Assembly: GCA_964354445.1 (NCBI GenBank)
Contig: CAYGZT010000021.1
Coordinates: 1-6,386, forward strand
Reading direction: 5' to 3'
DNA: 6,386 nt
From: CAYGZT01 sp964354445
Lineage (GTDB): Bacteria > Patescibacteriota > Minisyncoccia > UBA6257 > JAGOQP01
Part shown: positions 3,878 to 6,386 of the stretch, in pieces
Layout of the letters: each line of letters opens with the position of its first letter
Numbering within the stretch: position 1 is the stretch's first letter
Translations under genes and position numbers: made by a program
The notes under the pieces: model-generated
Seen by the model: the letters and a program-made list of their open reading frames with translations, nothing else
Told to the model about the DNA's origin: nothing
The model's database searches: none

Positions 3878-5620
3878 ATGGACGCCGTTCAAGAAATAAA
3901 AGAAAAACTGGATATCGTAGAGATTATTCGCTCTTATATCCCGCTTCAGCCGGCAGGGAAAAATTTCAAGGCGTTATGTCCGTTTCACAAAGAAAAAACG
4001 CCTTCGTTTATCGTATCGCCGGACCGGCAGACGTGGCGGTGTTTTGGAGCCTGCAATGAAGGAGGAGACGTGATCAGTTTTGTGATGAAGTATGAGAACA
4101 TCGAGTTCTACGAGGCGCTGCGCATGCTTGCCGACAAGGCCGGCGTGGAATTGAAACGCTTGAGCCCGGCCAGTCAGAAAGAGTTTGGAGTGCTGTACGA
4201 TGTCAACGTTTCCGCAAAAGATTTTTTTGTGCGCGAACGCTCGTCAAACTCTCAGGCGCAGAAATACCTGACACAGCGCGGCTTAGCGCAAGAGACCATC
4301 GATGAATTTGAAATCGGTTATGCACCGGACAGCGCCGACGCTCTTTCACTATATCTGGTTAACATCGGTTACGATGTTACGGATATTGAACGTGCGGGAC
4401 TCTCATTTCGCACCGAGAGAAAAACGTATATTGATCGCTTCCGGGGACGTATTGTATTTCCGCTCTATAACACGTTCGGAAAAGTGGTGGGATTTTCGGG
4501 TCGGATTCTTCCGGAATGCGAAACTGCCGCGACGCCCAAGTATCTCAATTCACCGGAAACGCCCCTTTTCAACAAATCGAAGATTCTCTACGGATTGCAT
4601 CGAACCAAGCAGCACATAAAAGAGGTAAACACGGCAGTTCTGGTAGAAGGACAGATGGATTTTTTGATGCTGTTTCAGGACGGTGTGCGCAACGTTGTCG
4701 CTACGTCAGGAACTGCACTCACGCCTCATCATCTGACCGTCATCAAAAAATATACCGATGATCTTGTTATTTCCTTCGACAGCGATGAGGCGGGCATTGC
4801 GGCAACGGAACGGGCGATCGACATGGCGCACGCGCTTGACTTTACCGTTCGCGTTTTTATTCCTCGCCCTTACAAGGATGTTGCGGATATTGTGTTCAAT
4901 CGCCCTGGTACCATCGCGCGCTCGCTCGAACGCGAATCGGTCGCAACGCTGGATTTCTATTGTGAAAAATTTCTCAAGGATACATCACCCGCGTCACTCA
5001 AAAACCGAGCGCGAGCATTTCTTGAGAAAATTTCATTCATTAAAAGTCCGGTGGAGCAGAGTCGGTGGATTCGCCGCGCCGCCGAGCATATCGGCGTTCC
5101 GGAGCACGCTCTGCATGAAGAACTGACAATGCTCCGTAAAACAACCCGAACGGCAGCGGTGCCTCAGGAGCAGTCTCGGGTTTCATCGGAAGAACTGGAA
5201 TTCGAGAGTCGTCATGAGCAGCTGTCCGCAGCAATCATTACACTCAGTTTCTTGCATGAGAACAGTATGTTTCTCATTAAAGAATTCCGTCAGTACTTTG
5301 CACCTCGCCTCGAACCGGTACTGGACATACTTGAGAAGGGAAGAGAATGTCTTCCGACTGATCATCCTGCCCATCAGCTCTTTTCGTTGCTTGAAATGAA
5401 ATCGTCTCTTAAGTACACCTTTTCGGACGCTCAAATGATCACGTCAGAGATCAATTTTCTTCTCTCGGAGCTGAAGCGGGAATTTCTCAAGAGTCGCCGC
5501 GTTGAGATCCAAAAACAAATCGCTGTCACTGAAGCGGCACAAGATACCAATGCCGTTGCGCAGTTACTAAAAGAGTTTGACGACATTACAAAACTGATAG
5601 ATAATACACACAATTCGTAG
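3878..5620 (+). CDS. dnaG: DNA primase
   Basis: A 580-residue primase that makes the RNA primers for replication. The N-terminal CHC2 zinc finger has Cys34 and His37 (CPFHKEKTPSF) with Cys55 and Cys59 (CFGACNEGGDV). The second pair is spaced C-x3-C, where E. coli has C-x2-C. The core has RFRGRIVFPLYN (187-198) and a TPKYLNSPETPLFNKSKILYG run (219-239). The Toprim catalytic part has VEGQMD with Glu257, FDSDEAG with Asp301 and Asp303, and KDVAD at 333-337. Residues from about 440 to 580 form the helical, charged C-terminal region expected to bind DnaB helicase. The length is typical. Start ATG 3878 matches the family N-terminus (DAVQEIKEKLDIVEII) and is 19 nt after alr; no Shine-Dalgarno is visible. 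rpoD follows after 6 nt, as in the rpsU-dnaG-rpoD operon of many bacteria, but alr stands where rpsU would be. Confidence 0.97.
   Translation: MDAVQEIKEKLDIVEIIRSYIPLQPAGKNFKALCPFHKEKTPSFIVSPDRQTWRCFGACNEGGDVISFVMKYENIEFYEALRMLADKAGVELKRLSPASQKEFGVLYDVNVSAKDFFVRERSSNSQAQKYLTQRGLAQETIDEFEIGYAPDSADALSLYLVNIGYDVTDIERAGLSFRTERKTYIDRFRGRIVFPLYNTFGKVVGFSGRILPECETAATPKYLNSPETPLFNKSKILYGLHRTKQHIKEVNTAVLVEGQMDFLMLFQDGVRNVVATSGTALTPHHLTVIKKYTDDLVISFDSDEAGIAATERAIDMAHALDFTVRVFIPRPYKDVADIVFNRPGTIARSLERESVATLDFYCEKFLKDTSPASLKNRARAFLEKISFIKSPVEQSRWIRRAAEHIGVPEHALHEELTMLRKTTRTAAVPQEQSRVSSEELEFESRHEQLSAAIITLSFLHENSMFLIKEFRQYFAPRLEPVLDILEKGRECLPTDHPAHQLFSLLEMKSSLKYTFSDAQMITSEINFLLSELKREFLKSRRVEIQKQIAVTEAAQDTNAVAQLLKEFDDITKLIDNTHNS
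5577..5605 (+). promoter_or_regulatory. internal promoter for rpoD in the 3' end of dnaG
   Basis: TTGACG (5577-5582, 5 of 6 to consensus) and GATAAT (5600-5605, 5 of 6) are separated by exactly 17 bp, the best match to a sigma-70 promoter in the window. Transcription should begin near 5612, giving rpoD a leader of about 15 nt. Both boxes lie inside the last codons of dnaG. In E. coli a heat-shock promoter inside dnaG likewise drives rpoD; the elements here look like ordinary housekeeping ones. By-eye prediction. Confidence 0.55.
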
Positions 5621-5626
5621 TCCGAT

Positions 5627-6386
5627 ATGGCACAGAAGCGTAACAAAACCGCGCGCAGCAGGCGGGGGCACAAACGGCTGTCTTTAAAACGCCGACCTAA
5701 GTCAGCTTCTCGTCATGCCCGTACAAAGACGCGTCCGGCGCACCGCTCCCGCGTGCGTGCCGTACGCACGCGTCGTCCAAAGCGAAATTTCGCCAAGGCG
5801 GCGGATATAAAACCGACACTTAAACCTCCGGGCAGGGTTGGAGCTGCAGCGCGTCCTCAGATTACCAAGTCGAAAAAAACGTTTCTAAAAAAAGATCTTG
5901 AAGCCATCAAGCAGCTTATGGAGCGCGGACGCTCACGCGGTTTTGTGACCGATTCAGAAGTGCTGGCGGCATTTCCTCACATCGAAGAAAATGTTGACTT
6001 GCTGGATGAGATATACGATCAATTGGAACAGAGCAACATCAAAGTTATCGAGGTCAGCCAGCTTATTGACACCGATGCCGACCGTCACGAGATCAGCAGG
6101 AAAGAAATCGAGAGTCTGGACGCCACGGAACTCCCCGACGCCGTTCAGTTGTATCTCAAATCCATCGGGCGCACGGCGCTTCTGACCGCTCAAGAGGAAA
6201 AAGATCTCGCCAAGCGTGCGGAAGGCGGTGACGAGGAAGCCCGACAGCGCCTGATACAGGCAAACCTGCGCCTGGTCGTTTCAATCGCCAAACACTATGT
6301 CAATCGCAGTCCGAATCTGGGCATTCTTGACCTGATTCAGGAAGGCAATATCGGTCTCTCGCGCGCCGTTGATAAATTCGACTACC
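5627..6386 (+). CDS. rpoD: RNA polymerase primary sigma factor (sigma-70), 3' end cut by the window
   Basis: The first 253 codons of the housekeeping sigma factor; the frame is still open at the right edge, so the C-terminal DNA-binding regions are not visible. Residues 1 to about 58 are extremely basic (25 Arg/Lys in the first 57, no acidic residue before Asp60). A region-1.1-like helical segment follows at about 86-143 ([20 protein letters not shown], then [17 protein letters not shown]). Region 1.2 is clear at about 170-201 ([20 protein letters not shown] onward), and region 2.1 and the start of 2.2 are at about 203-253 ([19 protein letters not shown], then [21 protein letters not shown]). 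The start is ATG 5627: the same frame has the dnaG stop at 5618-5620, two codons upstream, so no earlier start exists. No Shine-Dalgarno is seen. Expression probably comes from dnaG read-through plus the promoter at 5577-5605. Confidence 0.95.
   Translation, partial: MAQKRNKTARSRRGHKRLSLKRRPKSASRHARTKTRPAHRSRVRAVRTRRPKRNFAKAADIKPTLKPPGRVGAAARPQITKSKKTFLKKDLEAIKQLMERGRSRGFVTDSEVLAAFPHIEENVDLLDEIYDQLEQSNIKVIEVSQLIDTDADRHEISRKEIESLDATELPDAVQLYLKSIGRTALLTAQEEKDLAKRAEGGDEEARQRLIQANLRLVVSIAKHYVNRSPNLGILDLIQEGNIGLSRAVDKFDY

Noticed and set aside
1..6386. CRISPR arrays, tRNA or rRNA genes, insertion sequences, phage or toxin-antitoxin genes.
   Set aside because: Reading both strands, I found no regularly spaced repeats, cloverleaf-like sequence, transposase motifs or terminal inverted repeats; known housekeeping and repair genes fill almost all the space.

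Overview
The window is a dense bacterial segment of about 50% GC with every gene on the + strand: a DUF5661-type small protein, endonuclease III (nth), a short VIT1/CCC1-family metal transporter, a Mn-type superoxide dismutase (sodA), a 39-residue single-span membrane protein, a one-domain MGMT-like alkyl-DNA repair protein, alanine racemase (alr), DNA primase (dnaG) and the first 253 codons of the primary sigma factor (rpoD), which runs off the right edge. The mix of reduced-size proteins (86-residue MGMT, 171-residue VIT protein), the DUF5661 protein, the CFGAC-type primase zinc finger and scarce Shine-Dalgarno sequences suggests a Patescibacteria/CPR genome, probably of the Parcubacteria type. 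This is inference from protein style; no rRNA or tRNA is present to confirm it.

Layout. Positions 40-992 hold DUF5661 and nth, 5 nt apart. Positions 1005-1520 hold the VIT transporter, followed by a weak hairpin plus T-run. The longest gene-free stretch is about 147 bp (1521-1667); it holds that T-run and a perfect TATAAT just before sodA (1668-2291). Positions 2324-3858 form a tight run: small membrane protein, MGMT (sharing ATGA) and alr (3 nt gap). Positions 3878-6386 are dnaG then rpoD with a 6 nt gap, the core of the classical macromolecular-synthesis operon without rpsU.

How the genes fit together. The left half has a stress and DNA-repair theme: oxidised-base repair, metal transport, superoxide removal and alkyl repair. 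The right half is housekeeping: D-alanine for the cell wall, replication priming and the main sigma factor.

Main points for a second look: (1) Nth keeps its catalytic Lys and Asp but has only two of the four cysteines that hold the usual 4Fe-4S cluster. (2) Several -10 elements sit almost on the next start codon, two at a spacing that predicts leaderless mRNAs, and two overlap the previous gene's stop codon. (3) A strong consensus promoter lies in the 3' end of dnaG and would drive rpoD separately. (4) RpoD carries an extremely Arg/Lys-rich N-terminal extension. (5) The VIT protein replaces the large cytosolic metal-binding domain with a short His/Glu-rich linker. I see no mobile element, CRISPR array, RNA gene or clear new defence system here.
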